64,000 bases of DNA from JARYLZ01 sp964388275 (GTDB lineage Bacteria; Bacteroidota; Ignavibacteria; SZUA-365), in assembly GCA_964388275.1 (NCBI GenBank), contig CAYLZD010000010.1, forward strand, positions 56,941-120,940. The letters run 5' to 3'. Positions 1-9,744 of the stretch are shown piece after piece (the first letter of the stretch is position 1; the number at the start of each line of letters is the position of its first letter). The translations under genes and the position numbers were made by a program. Under the pieces are notes generated by a model that was not told the origin of the DNA, searched no databases, and worked only from the letters and a program-made list of their open reading frames with translations.

Positions 1-1161
1 AACATCCCGATACAGGCCACCGACGTGCCGGCTTTGCTGGACTTCGCTCTCACGCATGGAATCGCGCTCACGGTAGTAGGACCCGAAGCCCCGCTGGCGG
101 CCGGACTTGCGGACGTTTTCCGTGAGCACGGGCTGCGCGTCTTCGGTCCGTCACGGACGGCCGCGCAGCTCGAGACGAGCAAGGCCTTCGCAAAGGACTT
201 CATGCGCAGGCGGCGTATCCCGACGGCGGAATACAGGACTTTCAACGCTGAACAGGTCGATCTCTTGCGCGATTTCCTCCGGGACGCGCGATATCCGCTT
301 GTGCTCAAGGCCGACGGTCTGGCGGCAGGCAAGGGAGTGCTCATCGTCAACGAATACGGCGAGGCGTTCGCGGAGGCCGAATCGATGCTCAACGGCGACG
401 CTTTCGGCGAAGCCGGGCGCACCGTCGTCGCGGAGGAGTATCTCACCGGCATAGAGGCCTCGGTTTTCGCGCTCACCGACGGAAAACGCTTCGCCACGCT
501 GTCTCCAGCACAGGATCACAAGCGCATACTCGACAACGACGAGGGCAGAAACACCGGCGGCATGGGCGCCTATGCGCCCACTCCGTTCGTTGGTACCGAG
601 GTGCTGGCGGAAATCAAAATCAGGATCATCAAACCCGTCATAGACGGCATGCTGGCCGAAGGAAATCCGTACAACGGAGTTCTTTACGTCGGCGTCATGC
701 TTACCGGCGACGGTCCGAAAGTGCTGGAGTTCAATTGCCGTTTCGGCGATCCTGAAACACAGGTAGTGCTGCCTCTCGTCGACGAGGATCTCGCCGCGCT
801 CCTCCACGATATAGCGGGAGGAGAACTTCGCAGCACACGTATTAAGCTGCATGATGCGAATGCAGTTTGCGTGATCATGGCCTCCAGCGGGTATCCGGAT
901 TCCTATGAAACCGGGAAAGTGATATCAGGATTGGAGAGCATAGACGAAGAGAACGAGGGAGTGCTGGTATTCCATTCAGGAACGCGTCACAGTGGAAACT
1001 CGGTGCTTACCGCCGGCGGACGCGTGCTGGGCGTGACCGCGCTCGGCGAAGGACTCGACCTGCGCCCGACCATCAGCCGCGCATACAGCGCCATTCAGCG
1101 CATACGCTTCGACGGAGCATATTACAGAACGGACATCGGAAGGAAAGCGCTGGAATACTGA
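1..1161 (+). CDS. purD: Phosphoribosylamine--glycine ligase (GAR synthetase), 5'-truncated by window edge
   Basis: Catalyses the ATP-dependent joining of 5-phosphoribosylamine and glycine in de novo purine synthesis; cytoplasmic. The frame is open from base 1, and the first visible residues (NIPIQATDVPALLDFA) match the internal N-domain region of PurD, so the true start lies upstream; the GTG at 25 is internal. Visible family motifs are VVGPEAPL, the ATP-grasp stretch KADGLAAGKGV, NTGGMGAYAP, and the metal/ATP site EFNCRFGDPETQ. The C-terminal domain appears complete and ends at TGA 1159-1161. About 386 residues are visible of a usual ~420. No purine neighbour is seen downstream; the next sequence is a decayed gene. 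Confidence 0.97.
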   Translation, partial: NIPIQATDVPALLDFALTHGIALTVVGPEAPLAAGLADVFREHGLRVFGPSRTAAQLETSKAFAKDFMRRRRIPTAEYRTFNAEQVDLLRDFLRDARYPLVLKADGLAAGKGVLIVNEYGEAFAEAESMLNGDAFGEAGRTVVAEEYLTGIEASVFALTDGKRFATLSPAQDHKRILDNDEGRNTGGMGAYAPTPFVGTEVLAEIKIRIIKPVIDGMLAEGNPYNGVLYVGVMLTGDGPKVLEFNCRFGDPETQVVLPLVDEDLAALLHDIAGGELRSTRIKLHDANAVCVIMASSGYPDSYETGKVISGLESIDEENEGVLVFHSGTRHSGNSVLTAGGRVLGVTALGEGLDLRPTISRAYSAIQRIRFDGAYYRTDIGRKALEY

Positions 1162-1529
1162 GCGGCGCGCCGGATCGCACATCGACCCGGCGGGGCTGCG
1201 CGGGTATTTGCCGCGATTGCCGGCTTTGCCTGACTTTATTCGGATAAATGTCTATACTCGCTCCATAGTAGGCCAAACCTTCACAAAATGGAGGAAAAAG
1301 GAAGGTATGTGTATCCTGATTACAGGTATTCATTCCTGCACGGACGTTTAACCGTCCGGATGAAGCAAGTAAAAGTCAGTTAATCCGGCATAGCCGGGAA
1401 GTATTCCCGAATTGATAAAACAGTCGATTCAACGGGGATATGAAATCAGACAATGAACATTGCTCATTGATCGAGGAAAAACAGCGGCATGTACGTCGCT
1501 AAGAAAAGGCGCCGAAGAAATGCTAAAAT
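1162..1529. other. Intergenic region downstream of purD, lower GC, no intact gene
   Basis: About 370 bp without a convincing gene. It is visibly more AT-rich than its surroundings. It holds two short inverted repeats: CGGACG-tttaac-CGTCCG at 1341-1358 and CCGGC-ata-GCCGG at 1385-1397. Neither is followed by a T-tract, so they are not obvious terminators. The 3' half may be the eroded 5' part of the pseudogene that becomes recognisable near 1539, since stops interrupt every forward frame there. Confidence 0.5.
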
Positions 1530-2629
1530 CGGCTGTTCACTATAGGTTACGGCAGCGCCGCGGTTAACGAAGCATTACTGACGGAGCTTGCGCGCGAATC
1601 AGGGGCAAAATATTTCCGCGTATTCGGCGCTGCACAGCTCGCTGAAGTATTCGCGTCGATTGCATCCGAAATTACCTTTCCCGGCTGCATAATTCGATGG
1701 CAGGCGCCCGACTGCATGGACAGTGTGCGATTCATTCATATGGAGGCCTTGGTATGGCGAAATACGGTTGTGTGGGATAGTCTCGTTCGCTTTCCCAACA
1801 GGCCGGACACTCTGGAACTGCGCGTAGAAGCGCCGTCGGAAATAACGCCCGGCGGTTTCGCGATAGCATACATCAGACTGCTCCCGCGTATCCATACCGG
1901 TCTCCTGGTATCCTTCAGCTTTCTGTTCCGATCATAGCGTGGATTGCGGCGCCCTCAGAAGTTTCAACAGGGAATGACTTCCAGTGCGATGTCTATTTAC
2001 TCGATACTGCAAATTCCACTATTCCGATGGTGCGATGCGTCTTTGGACTATGATGCCTCGTTGCTGGAGGTTGCTTCGGTAAGCGTCGGCAACGCGGACG
2101 CAGCGCGTGCAGGTCTGCTTTGGGACCTGCCTCACGGCGGTCGTTTGCGCATTCGGTCGTCGGTATCGTTCCCTGCTCTTACTCAACCGGTAGCCCTTCG
2201 TGTGCTGTTCAAATCACGAATGAAAAAGGACCCGCGCCGATCGAATTGATCCTGCCTCACGTCAATGCATGGTCGCGCTGTTGCACCGGTCAACACTCCG
2301 ATACGGCGGCGCGATTTCTGTTGGACGGGTACTGCACGAAAGTGATGACGCGCCTCGGATCTCTATGGCTCGACGGGAGCATACCGCATCTCATGAAGGA
2401 CCGGGGCAACATACGGTTCCGCATTCCTGAAGTCATGGACGGCGGCGAGGCCCTGCTCATCCTGTACGACCTGCGCGGCGCAGCACAGCGCGTCCTTTAC
2501 AGAGGAGCTGTTTCGGCGGGCGAGTATATAGCCGAATTCGACGCTTCCTCACTCGAACCCGGCGCCTACGTTTGCGCCCTGCACGCCGCTGGTCAGACAA
2601 CAGCGCGCATGCTGTTGATTCGACGATGA
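1530..2629 (+). pseudogene. Decayed exported vWA / cohesin-like protein with T9SS sorting domain
   Basis: The remnant reads through at least three frame changes. Segment 1 (1539-~1915) encodes TIGYGSAAVNEALL then ESGAKYFRVFGAAQLAEVFA, the typical end of a von Willebrand A domain. Segment 2 (~1904-2048, another frame) and segment 3 (~2043-2210, first frame again) encode a cohesin-like beta sandwich containing FQCDVYLLDTANST and LDYDASLLEVASVSVG. Segment 4 (~2205-2629, second frame again) finishes that domain and adds a T9SS type A-like tail (LLILYDLRGAAQRVLY, LEPGAYVCAL). The alternation between the same two frames suggests accumulated small indels. Upstream coding is interrupted by stops, including a TAA just before 1530. 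Assembly error is possible, but three independent indels plus nonsense codons favour true decay. Confidence 0.75.
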
Positions 2630-2665
2630 AGAAAGGAGGAAAGCAGAAAGTTATATTGAAATCAC

Positions 2666-2708
2666 CAATTCCCTGGTTCCCGGCGCCCAGGTCCCGATTC
2701 CCGGTCCC
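2666..2708 (-). repeat. Degenerate heptad G-rich repeat, copy A
   Basis: On the minus strand this is a run of about six 7-bp units of the form GGGAACC / GGGAATC / GGGACCT, with GGG recurring at roughly 7-bp spacing (a canonical G-quadruplex pattern). It lies at the 3' end of the membrane-protein gene, whose TAG stop overlaps its edge. It is related to copies at 20545-20593 and 22251-22299. On the minus strand, copies A and C are both preceded by GTGAGGAG and followed by AATTGG. Confidence 0.8.
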
Positions 2709-3190
2709 TATTCTCCACCCCCTCTCCTCACGCAATCGAACAAACTGCCGAGCAGCGTTATGACGCCGAGAACCAGCACGGCGATTATCCAGCTTCGCAC
2801 GGCCGTGTTGTACTCGTAGTTCCCCCAGATGTGTGCCGCGTGCCACGGCGAATTGAAGCCCAGCCAAATCAGACCGAGAAAGAGCAGGGCTGTGATCGCG
2901 ACGTGGAGGCCCATGAGCAGATATCTCGTGCGCCTCGTCAAGCGGGCGGTGATCTGGTACTTGTAGAGAAATATGTAAAAAATAATCAAGCCCAGTATGC
3001 CGACCGATACCGCTATGAGTCCGTTGATGTCGGGGAAGCCGGCTATCGGCGGGATGAGGGACAGGAGCCGGAGCGCCGCCGCGGTCATCGGCAGAATACC
3101 GATAATCACCAAGGGATAATACCCCAGAAGCTTCCCATGCCGGGGATCCCGTCCCGTGCGGGATTGCGGAGTTGATGAAATGTTATTCAC
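2708..3190 (-). CDS. Small integral membrane protein, unknown function
   Basis: About 160 residues with four hydrophobic segments (roughly residues 22-42, 50-75, 90-110 and 135-155), so probably a four-helix inner-membrane protein. I do not recognise the family. The GTG at 3188-3190 is preferred: it lies 5 bp after the stop of the aldehyde dehydrogenase, suggesting co-transcription or coupling, and everything upstream in frame is the dehydrogenase in the wrong frame. No clear ribosome-binding site is visible. The last residues (CVRRGGGE) read into heptad repeat copy A, so the native C-terminus may have been altered by the repeat. Confidence 0.65.
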   Translation of the reverse strand: MNNISSTPQSRTGRDPRHGKLLGYYPLVIIGILPMTAAALRLLSLIPPIAGFPDINGLIAVSVGILGLIIFYIFLYKYQITARLTRRTRYLLMGLHVAITALLFLGLIWLGFNSPWHAAHIWGNYEYNTAVRSWIIAVLVLGVITLLGSLFDCVRRGGGE

Positions 3191-3195
3191 GTCGT

Positions 3196-4560
3196 TCAAG
3201 CTATCCAGACCGTCTTTATGTTCACGAACTCGCGTATTCCGTATGTTCCCAATTCGCGCCCGAAGCCGGATTTCCTGATTCCGCCGAACGGGAGCCGAGG
3301 ATCCGATTTTACCAGACCGTTGATGAAAACGCTTCCCGCCTCTATGCGCGCGGCCAGCGCCTCGGCGCGCGCCGTATCGGCGGTCCATATGCTGGCGCCG
3401 AGTCCGAATTCCGTGGCGTTCGCGATGTCGATAGCGTGATCCTCGTCACGCGCGCGTATCACGGCTGCCGTTGGTCCGAACAACTCCTCGCTCCAGGCCG
3501 GCATGCCGGGCGATACTTCGTCCAGCACGGTCGGAGGATAAAATGCGCCCCGGTCCGGCAGGCGCTCGCCGCCAAGCAGCAGCCGGGCGCCGGAGGCGAC
3601 GGACGCTTTCACTTGCGCATCGAGCTCGAGGAGCAGATCTTCACGCGCCAGCGGACCGATATCGACGGCCGGATCCAGCGGATCGCCCACCCGTTTCGCG
3701 CTCATGGCGGAGACGAAGCGATCGATAAAAGCGCCTGCGGCGCCGGGCGTGACTATGAAACGCTTCGCGGCGATGCAGCTCTGCCCGCCGTTTATGCAGC
3801 GGGCCGTTGCGGCCGTCGAAGCGGCCGCCTCCATGTCCGCGTCGTCGAGCACTATGAATGGATCGGCGCCGCCGAGTTCCAATACGCACTTTTTGACGAC
3901 GGAACCCGCGGCGGAAGCCACGGCGGCGCCCGCTGCTTCGCTGCCCGTCAGAGTCGCCGCCGCAACGAGAGGATTGCGGATCACAGACTCGACGGCCGCG
4001 GACTCTATCGGCAGAGTCCGGAAGGCGTTTTGCGGGAATCCCGCCCCGCTGAAAGTCTCTTCAATGTTCAACGCACAGCGGGTCACGTTGGACGCATGTT
4101 TCAACAGCGCGGTATTCCCGGCCATGAGCGCAGGCGCGGCGAAGCGGAAAACCTGCCAGAACGGAAAATTCCATGGCATTACCGCCAGAACTGGGCCGAT
4201 TGGATCGAAGCGCACATAGGCCATGCTGCCGTCTGATGACGCGGATTCGGGCGCCAGCATGCGTTCCGCATGCTCTGCGTAAAAATCGCATACCCGGGCG
4301 CATTTGTCGATTTCAGCGGCGCCTTGGGCCACGGGCTTTCCCATTTCCTTCGCCATCGTGACCGCATGGCGCTCCCGGTCCCGCCTCAGCAGATCGGCGG
4401 CGGCGCGCATCCTGTCTGATCTCTCGGTGAAAGCCGTCCTCCGCCATATTTTGAACGCCTCGTATGCTTCCTGCACCGCGAGGGCGATTTCATCCTCATC
4501 GTAAGTTCTGAACCGTTCTATTTCCTTGCCGCTGGATGGGTTGATGGAGATGAGACTCAT
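3196..4560 (-). CDS. NAD(P)+-dependent aldehyde dehydrogenase, succinate-semialdehyde dehydrogenase type
   Basis: Oxidises an aldehyde, probably succinate semialdehyde or a similar short-chain substrate, to the acid; cytoplasmic. The 454-residue length fits the GabD/YneI (Sad) branch. Visible features are the cofactor and oxyanion region PWNFPFWQV, the catalytic Glu228 in LELGGADP, the nucleophile Cys262 in GGQSCIAAKR, and the C-terminal LPFGGIRKSGFGRELG. ATG at 4558-4560 is chosen because it has AGGAG seven bases upstream and gives the usual N-terminus (MSLISINPSSG); an in-frame start further upstream lacks such a site. It is divergent from the acyl-CoA synthetase gene and followed closely by the membrane protein. 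The exact substrate is uncertain. Confidence 0.9.
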   Translation of the reverse strand: MSLISINPSSGKEIERFRTYDEDEIALAVQEAYEAFKIWRRTAFTERSDRMRAAADLLRRDRERHAVTMAKEMGKPVAQGAAEIDKCARVCDFYAEHAERMLAPESASSDGSMAYVRFDPIGPVLAVMPWNFPFWQVFRFAAPALMAGNTALLKHASNVTRCALNIEETFSGAGFPQNAFRTLPIESAAVESVIRNPLVAAATLTGSEAAGAAVASAAGSVVKKCVLELGGADPFIVLDDADMEAAASTAATARCINGGQSCIAAKRFIVTPGAAGAFIDRFVSAMSAKRVGDPLDPAVDIGPLAREDLLLELDAQVKASVASGARLLLGGERLPDRGAFYPPTVLDEVSPGMPAWSEELFGPTAAVIRARDEDHAIDIANATEFGLGASIWTADTARAEALAARIEAGSVFINGLVKSDPRLPFGGIRKSGFGRELGTYGIREFVNIKTVWIA

Positions 4561-4752
4561 GATCTGCTCCTGATACGGCGTGATGCGAAGGATTTTCCTG
4601 AAAATCCGCATTATCAACAAGCTATGCAAGCGTCTCGCCGCTACCGGTTCTCCCGTAAAGCCGCGGACCGGCCTGCGGGTTGTCCTTGCGCCTGTATTGC
4701 ACAGTTTCCGGATTCATGTATTTTCGGTCGATCCTCAACTCGCGCAAGAATT

Positions 4753-6444
4753 ATGACAGATAACCTTTCATTCCATCTCGCCGGGGACGGCACGCTGGAA
4801 CGCGTCGAAAAAGCGCGCTCAATGCCCGGGTACGAGCCCGGCCTGCAGCATCCGAACATAGCTTCGCTGCTTCATGACAGGGCCGCGGAGCACGGCGCCA
4901 AATCGTGGCTAATCTTCTACGATGAGAACGGAGAACGCGTCGAAATATCCTTCGGGCGCTTTCACGGACTGGTCCGCCGCGCGGCGCACCTGCTCGAAAC
5001 GCGCGGCATCAGCCGGGGCGACCGCGTGTGTATCGTCGCGCACAATCATCCCGGAACCGTGGCGCAATGCTTCGCGGCCTGGTATGTGGGAGCGGCGGTG
5101 GTTCCGGTGAATGTTGGCGAAAACGACAATCGGATCGCTCATATTGTCGAGCATTCCGGAGCAAGGCTGGCATTCGTCCGCTCCCGCTACATCGAGCGCT
5201 TCAGGCACATAGCGAACGCGATTCCTTCGCTCGGGATGATCATAGAGGCCGGGACCGACGTTTCTGGCAGTTTCCCCTCCTTTCATGAGGAACTGGACCG
5301 CGCTGATCCGGATTTTGAACCCCGAGAGCCGGCCATATTTTCGGACGATGCCCTCATCGTGTATACATCAGGCACCACGGGGGCGCCTAAAGGAGTTGTG
5401 CTGGACCAGGGCAATCTTCTCTCCGACGCCTGCGAAATCGCAGTCCGGCACCGCATCGACCAGGACCAGCGCATGATGTGCGTCCTGCCTCTGCATCACG
5501 TCAACGGCATCGTCGTGACACTGCTCACGCCGATGGTCGCCGGAAGCGGGGTGCTGCTGGAACGGAAATTCAGCACCGGAAAATTCTTCGAGAGGATCGA
5601 GGCGGAGGACGTTCGTGTCGCCAGCGTGGTTCCCACGCTGCTGCAATACTTGTTGCACGACGCGCCGGATCGCCGCGGTTACGACCTGTCTCGTTTCCGG
5701 CATGTCATTTGCGGCGCGGGGCCTCTGACCTGCGAACTCGCGGCGCGTTTCGAGCAGCGTTTCGGCATACCTGTCATCCACGGGTATGGGCTCTCCGAGA
5801 CCACATGCTACTCGTCTTTCCTGCCTGTCGATCTTGCCCGGTCCGAACACGACCGATGGATGCAGTCTTACGGTTTCCCGTCCATCGGAACTCCCCTTCC
5901 ATGCAACGAGATGGACATACATGGTCCCGGCGGTGTAACCATGCCAGCCGGCGAGCGCGGCGAGATCGTCATCCGCGGCGCCAATGTGATGAAATACTAT
6001 TTCGGCGACCCGGGTGCGAACACTGAGGCCTTCGCACACGGATGGTTCAGATCGGGTGATGAGGGTTTTTTTCTGAACGATGAAAAAGGCGAAAGGTATT
6101 TCTTCATCACGGGACGAATAAAGGAATTGATAATCCGGGGCGGGGTGAATATCGCTCCGCTTGAAGTGGACGAAGTTTTGAATTCCTGCCAGGGTGTCAA
6201 AGCCGGCATAGCCGTCGGTTTCGAAAACGACTGGTACGGAGAGGAAGTCGGCGCTCTTGTGATCCGCGCGGATCCTTCGATTACCGAACAGCAGGTGCTG
6301 TCTCACTGCTCGTCCCTTCCAGCGCCGAAACGCCCAAAAGTGGTCCTGTTTGCAGAAGAACTCCCTGTCACATCAACCGGCAAATACCAGCGCGGCAAGG
6401 TGAAGCATCTGTTCGAGCAATGGAAATCAGTACAGTTTCATTAG
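4753..6444 (+). CDS. Class I AMP-forming acyl-CoA synthetase (fatty-acid--CoA ligase family)
   Basis: Activates a carboxylic acid with ATP and CoA through an acyl-adenylate. It has 563 residues. Visible ANL-superfamily motifs are the P-loop YTSGTTGAPKG, the A4/A5 region HGYGLSETT, the hinge/adenosine site around GWFRSGDEG and ITGRIKELIIRGG, and the C-terminal catalytic lysine in STGKYQRGK. ATG 4753 is selected because homologous sequence begins shortly after it; the open frame back to 4624 has non-protein-like composition and enters the divergent promoter region. The 192-bp gap to the divergent aldehyde dehydrogenase gene probably holds both promoters. The acid substrate cannot be deduced; acyl-chain metabolism is also represented by the dehydrogenase and reductase at 43.6-45.7 kb. 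Confidence 0.9.
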   Translation: MTDNLSFHLAGDGTLERVEKARSMPGYEPGLQHPNIASLLHDRAAEHGAKSWLIFYDENGERVEISFGRFHGLVRRAAHLLETRGISRGDRVCIVAHNHPGTVAQCFAAWYVGAAVVPVNVGENDNRIAHIVEHSGARLAFVRSRYIERFRHIANAIPSLGMIIEAGTDVSGSFPSFHEELDRADPDFEPREPAIFSDDALIVYTSGTTGAPKGVVLDQGNLLSDACEIAVRHRIDQDQRMMCVLPLHHVNGIVVTLLTPMVAGSGVLLERKFSTGKFFERIEAEDVRVASVVPTLLQYLLHDAPDRRGYDLSRFRHVICGAGPLTCELAARFEQRFGIPVIHGYGLSETTCYSSFLPVDLARSEHDRWMQSYGFPSIGTPLPCNEMDIHGPGGVTMPAGERGEIVIRGANVMKYYFGDPGANTEAFAHGWFRSGDEGFFLNDEKGERYFFITGRIKELIIRGGVNIAPLEVDEVLNSCQGVKAGIAVGFENDWYGEEVGALVIRADPSITEQQVLSHCSSLPAPKRPKVVLFAEELPVTSTGKYQRGKVKHLFEQWKSVQFH

Positions 6445-6515
6445 ATGATGATTTTCAGCACGTGCGGCCGATCGCAGAATGACGAATAGACCCTTCCATT
6501 GCTCAGCAACTGAAA

Positions 6516-8093
6516 TCACCTTTTAACGCTCATCATCCTCGTCTCGACCGATCCTCGTGACTCCAGCCGGTACAAGTAAGTTCCGCTCGCGAGCCGGCCG
6601 GCATCGAAGACGGCTTCGTGTGTGCCGGGCGCAAGGTGCGCGTCCAGAACGACAGCCGCTTCACGTCCCAGAACGTCATAAACGCGCAGCGACGCGCGGC
6701 CGCCCGGCACAGTGAACCTGAACCTTGTAACGGCGCCGGATGCGAGTGAAACGGGATTGGGATGGTTCTGTTCCAGGTTAAAACCAAGCGCCGGCGCTTT
6801 TCCGCTTCCGGTCGCCTGCTCCTCGAAAATGGACAGGGCCGGCCATTCGCCTTTCAGCACCAAAGAGGCGTCCCCAGCGCCGGCGCCGAACCATTGCCGC
6901 AGGACGCTCGCATAGGCGCTCTTGAAATCGAATTCGTGAGTGATATCGCCCTTCACGAGGTTGGCGAGATCCGGATCGCGCCCGATCACTCCGCCGCGCA
7001 CCTTCGGCCCGATGAAGAACATCGGCGCCGCAGTGCCGTGATCCGTGCCTTCCTTGCCTGAACCCATGCTGTTGGCCTGGGCGCGCCGTCCGAACTCCGA
7101 CACTGTCATCAGGGCCGTGCGGTCGGCTGCTCCCAAAGCGGCCAGATCCTGGAAAAACGCCGCGATTCCGTCGCTCATGTCCGTCAACAGTTTCAGATGC
7201 CGGGGTTTCTGATCCGAATGCGTGTCATAGCCGCGCTGAGTGATTATGTACAGCGGCGTCTCAAGACCGCCTGCAATTAGACGAGCGACGAGCTTGAGTT
7301 GAGTTGAAACCGTTCCGGCGGGATAGGTGACGGCATTCGGGAATTTATTGTATGCGTCGCGCACGGGGGTCGCGTAGGATATCGCTTCGGCGGCGATGCG
7401 TTGAATGTAGTCGAGTTCCAGCCCGGCCGGCGTGGATAGGTCCGGCTGACCGGCGCCGCTGATGTCCGTGCCCGAAATGATGCGGTAGAATTGTTCCGGA
7501 TCGTTCACCGCCATTCCCATGGGATAAACCGGGCCTTGCAGCATCAATGCCGTGGTCGTGCCGATCTGAAGCGCCATGGGGTGCGCCGGCGCTTTGTCCG
7601 GATATTCCGGGAAGCGCTGCTCCAGGTAGCGTCCCAGCCAGCCGTCGTAGAGGTAGGTGTCCGCATCGGGCGGATTGCTGTTGTTGCTCGCGGTGAACCA
7701 GATATCCGTTGAGCGGAAGTGAGAGCGGTTCGGATTGTTATAGCCCACGTTTTGCACCACCGCCACATCGCCGGAGTCGTACAAGCTCTTGATGCCGCTC
7801 ATGCCGGGATTCAGGCCGAGCGTCGAATTCAGCGGCAGCGAGTCGTTGATCGCGAGGGCGCCGCGGAATTGATGATACAGCGGATCGGTGTGCGGAACCA
7901 CCGTGTTCAAACCGTCGTTTCCTCCGTCCAGTTGCAGAACCACGAGCACCCGGTCGCCGGCTGCCGCTGCAAGACGCGCGAGCAGGGCCGTCCGTCCGTA
8001 TGCGCGGGCCGAGTACCTGCCGAGAATGGGTATCACCGCTCCTGCGCAGAGTCCCGCCGCTGCGCTCTTCTTGATGAAAGATCTGCGTTTCAT
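6516..8093 (-). CDS. Tat-exported DUF1501 protein with T9SS sorting domain
   Basis: 525 residues. It starts with a twin-arginine signal (MKRRSFIKKSAAAGLCAGAV). The DUF1501 domain (alkaline-phosphatase-like fold, often annotated as sulfatase-like) covers about residues 45-420 and includes VLQLDGGNDGLNTVVPH, SEFGRRAQ and GTDHG. The last ~85 residues form a T9SS type A sorting domain starting at LEQNHPNP, with LRVYDVLGREAAVVL and SGTYLYRLES. Export by Tat across the inner membrane and by T9SS to the surface is inferred from these two signals. It lies 31 bp downstream of the DUF1800 gene, the usual partner of DUF1501. The biochemical role of the pair is not established; proposals include processing of surface polymers. 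Confidence 0.92.
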   Translation of the reverse strand: MKRRSFIKKSAAAGLCAGAVIPILGRYSARAYGRTALLARLAAAAGDRVLVVLQLDGGNDGLNTVVPHTDPLYHQFRGALAINDSLPLNSTLGLNPGMSGIKSLYDSGDVAVVQNVGYNNPNRSHFRSTDIWFTASNNSNPPDADTYLYDGWLGRYLEQRFPEYPDKAPAHPMALQIGTTTALMLQGPVYPMGMAVNDPEQFYRIISGTDISGAGQPDLSTPAGLELDYIQRIAAEAISYATPVRDAYNKFPNAVTYPAGTVSTQLKLVARLIAGGLETPLYIITQRGYDTHSDQKPRHLKLLTDMSDGIAAFFQDLAALGAADRTALMTVSEFGRRAQANSMGSGKEGTDHGTAAPMFFIGPKVRGGVIGRDPDLANLVKGDITHEFDFKSAYASVLRQWFGAGAGDASLVLKGEWPALSIFEEQATGSGKAPALGFNLEQNHPNPVSLASGAVTRFRFTVPGGRASLRVYDVLGREAAVVLDAHLAPGTHEAVFDAGRLASGTYLYRLESRGSVETRMMSVKR

Positions 8094-8124
8094 GTCGGCC
8101 TCCTGTTCGGCGCTCTGTGTGGAA

Positions 8125-9744
8125 TTAAACCAGTTCCGCTTCGTTGCTCCGGAGAATGGCCTTCAGCAGGCCTCGTATTCTGTCCGCGGCGCCGGGATTT
8201 GTGATATCCCATTCATAATCCCGCCATCCATTCAGAAGTTTTTCAAAGAGGATGTTCGTCTGATACTCGTTCAGGGGCAGGTCGCAGAATAGCTCGATAA
8301 GATCCTGCGTGATCCTGCGGGGATCCGCCGGATCGGTTATTTTCGTGACGAAAGCTACCGGATCGAAGGGATATTTGGGCTTGGATTTCTTGGAGTCGTC
8401 CACCATGGTGTCGCAGGCCGACCAGCGGCTGCTCAGTCGACTTGCGGATATCCATGTCCGGTATTCCGGCCAGCCCTTTACATTGGGCGGTTGCAAGAGC
8501 TGCAATCCCAGCGTGGCGCAGACGTTGTAGACGTCGAGCATGTTTGTCGGATTAATTTCGAGGGTTCCGACGGCGCCGGCATAGTATTCGAGAGGCGATG
8601 TGATGTGCGCGCCGATATTGACCTCGTCGAAGAAATGGGCGCTTTTCAGCAGCGTAGCCACCACCGGTCTTAGTTCCCAGTTGCTCGAAACGAGCACTCG
8701 CGCGAGTTGGGATACGATCGCCTCGTCGGCGATTTCGTATACGAATTGCCGGTAGAGTTTCCGGCAGATGAATGTGGAAACCTCCGTCCGTCTCTCATCC
8801 AGGATAAGGTCGATGATATCGCCGTGCTTCCAGTTGCCGCTCCGTCCCATGAATGTTTTCTCGCCGGCGTCATGATTGTTCGAGACGAAAGCTGCTTCGT
8901 ACGGGTGGTACTGCTGCTTTCCGCTCGGCAGGGGGCCCATAGTCTTGAGCGTCCAACCCGTGAGTCCTCTCGCCGCGGCCTTGACGTCGTCCTCCGTGTA
9001 TCCGATGCCTTCTCCGAGCGTGTGGAGTTCCATAAGCTCGCGGGCGTAGTTCTCGTTGGGACGCGATCTGGTGTTGTAGCGTCCGTCGAGATAGATGAGC
9101 ATCGCGGGTGAGAGAGTGACTTCAAGCAGCATCTGCCTGAAGTTGCCCAGGTAATTCCTGCGGAAATTGTCCAAAAGCCAATAGTTGAAATGCGGCTGCG
9201 GAACATCGGAGGCCTCGGTCGACCAGTGATCGTGCCAGAACCACACCATCTTTTCCCGTATAGAAAATCTGCCCGTCAGAATCTCTTTCATCCACCACTG
9301 CCTCAGGTCGCTGAGCCACTGCCGGTTGTCGGCGTCGTTGTCGTCGTTGCGGTTATACACGTAATTCTCGTTCACCCAGGACCCGGGCGGATCAGGCGGT
9401 TGAGTCTGCTTGAGCAACTCGTCCACGGCTGCGTCGGGCGTCAAGGACATGGCGCGGTCGACGTCCTCCTTGGTAGCGCCGAAACATGTGCGCCTCAGCA
9501 GGTACATCGCGCGCCGCCTGTTCCATGGTTCGGAGGGGGACGGAGTGTACGGTCCGAGACCGGAGCTGGTGCGGCGTGGAAGTGCGATCGGCTCTGGAAG
9601 GCCTTTCAGGCTGCCCTTTCGTTCCAACAGAGCTTTTTGAATCCGCTCGTCTCCCGCCGCGGCGGCGCGGGGCGGCATGCTGAAACCGGGCTCTGCATGG
9701 GCCACCTTCGGTAGCGTGGACGTCAGAAATCGTCTCCTGTTCAT
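8125..9744 (-). CDS. Exported DUF1800 family protein
   Basis: 539 residues. DUF1800 proteins are large exported proteins encoded next to DUF1501 proteins in many Bacteroidota, Planctomycetota and Proteobacteria; function unknown. Visible hallmarks are RRAMYLLRRTCFGAT near the N-terminus, NYARELMELHTLGEG, and AARGLTGWTL in the centre. The ATG at 9742-9744 is chosen because AGGAA lies upstream and because it gives MNRRRFLTSTLP, an arginine-rich N-terminus resembling a weak Tat signal; the hydrophobic core is poor. It has no T9SS tail, unlike its downstream partner. It is first of a two-gene operon; its promoter probably lies in 9745-9890. Confidence 0.9.
   Translation of the reverse strand: MNRRRFLTSTLPKVAHAEPGFSMPPRAAAAGDERIQKALLERKGSLKGLPEPIALPRRTSSGLGPYTPSPSEPWNRRRAMYLLRRTCFGATKEDVDRAMSLTPDAAVDELLKQTQPPDPPGSWVNENYVYNRNDDNDADNRQWLSDLRQWWMKEILTGRFSIREKMVWFWHDHWSTEASDVPQPHFNYWLLDNFRRNYLGNFRQMLLEVTLSPAMLIYLDGRYNTRSRPNENYARELMELHTLGEGIGYTEDDVKAAARGLTGWTLKTMGPLPSGKQQYHPYEAAFVSNNHDAGEKTFMGRSGNWKHGDIIDLILDERRTEVSTFICRKLYRQFVYEIADEAIVSQLARVLVSSNWELRPVVATLLKSAHFFDEVNIGAHITSPLEYYAGAVGTLEINPTNMLDVYNVCATLGLQLLQPPNVKGWPEYRTWISASRLSSRWSACDTMVDDSKKSKPKYPFDPVAFVTKITDPADPRRITQDLIELFCDLPLNEYQTNILFEKLLNGWRDYEWDITNPGAADRIRGLLKAILRSNEAELV

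Noticed and set aside
3172..4236. Long plus-strand open frame antisense to the aldehyde dehydrogenase
   Set aside because: The dehydrogenase frame has full catalytic motifs; the opposite frame is Arg/Gly/Ala-rich with no motif and is a high-GC codon shadow.
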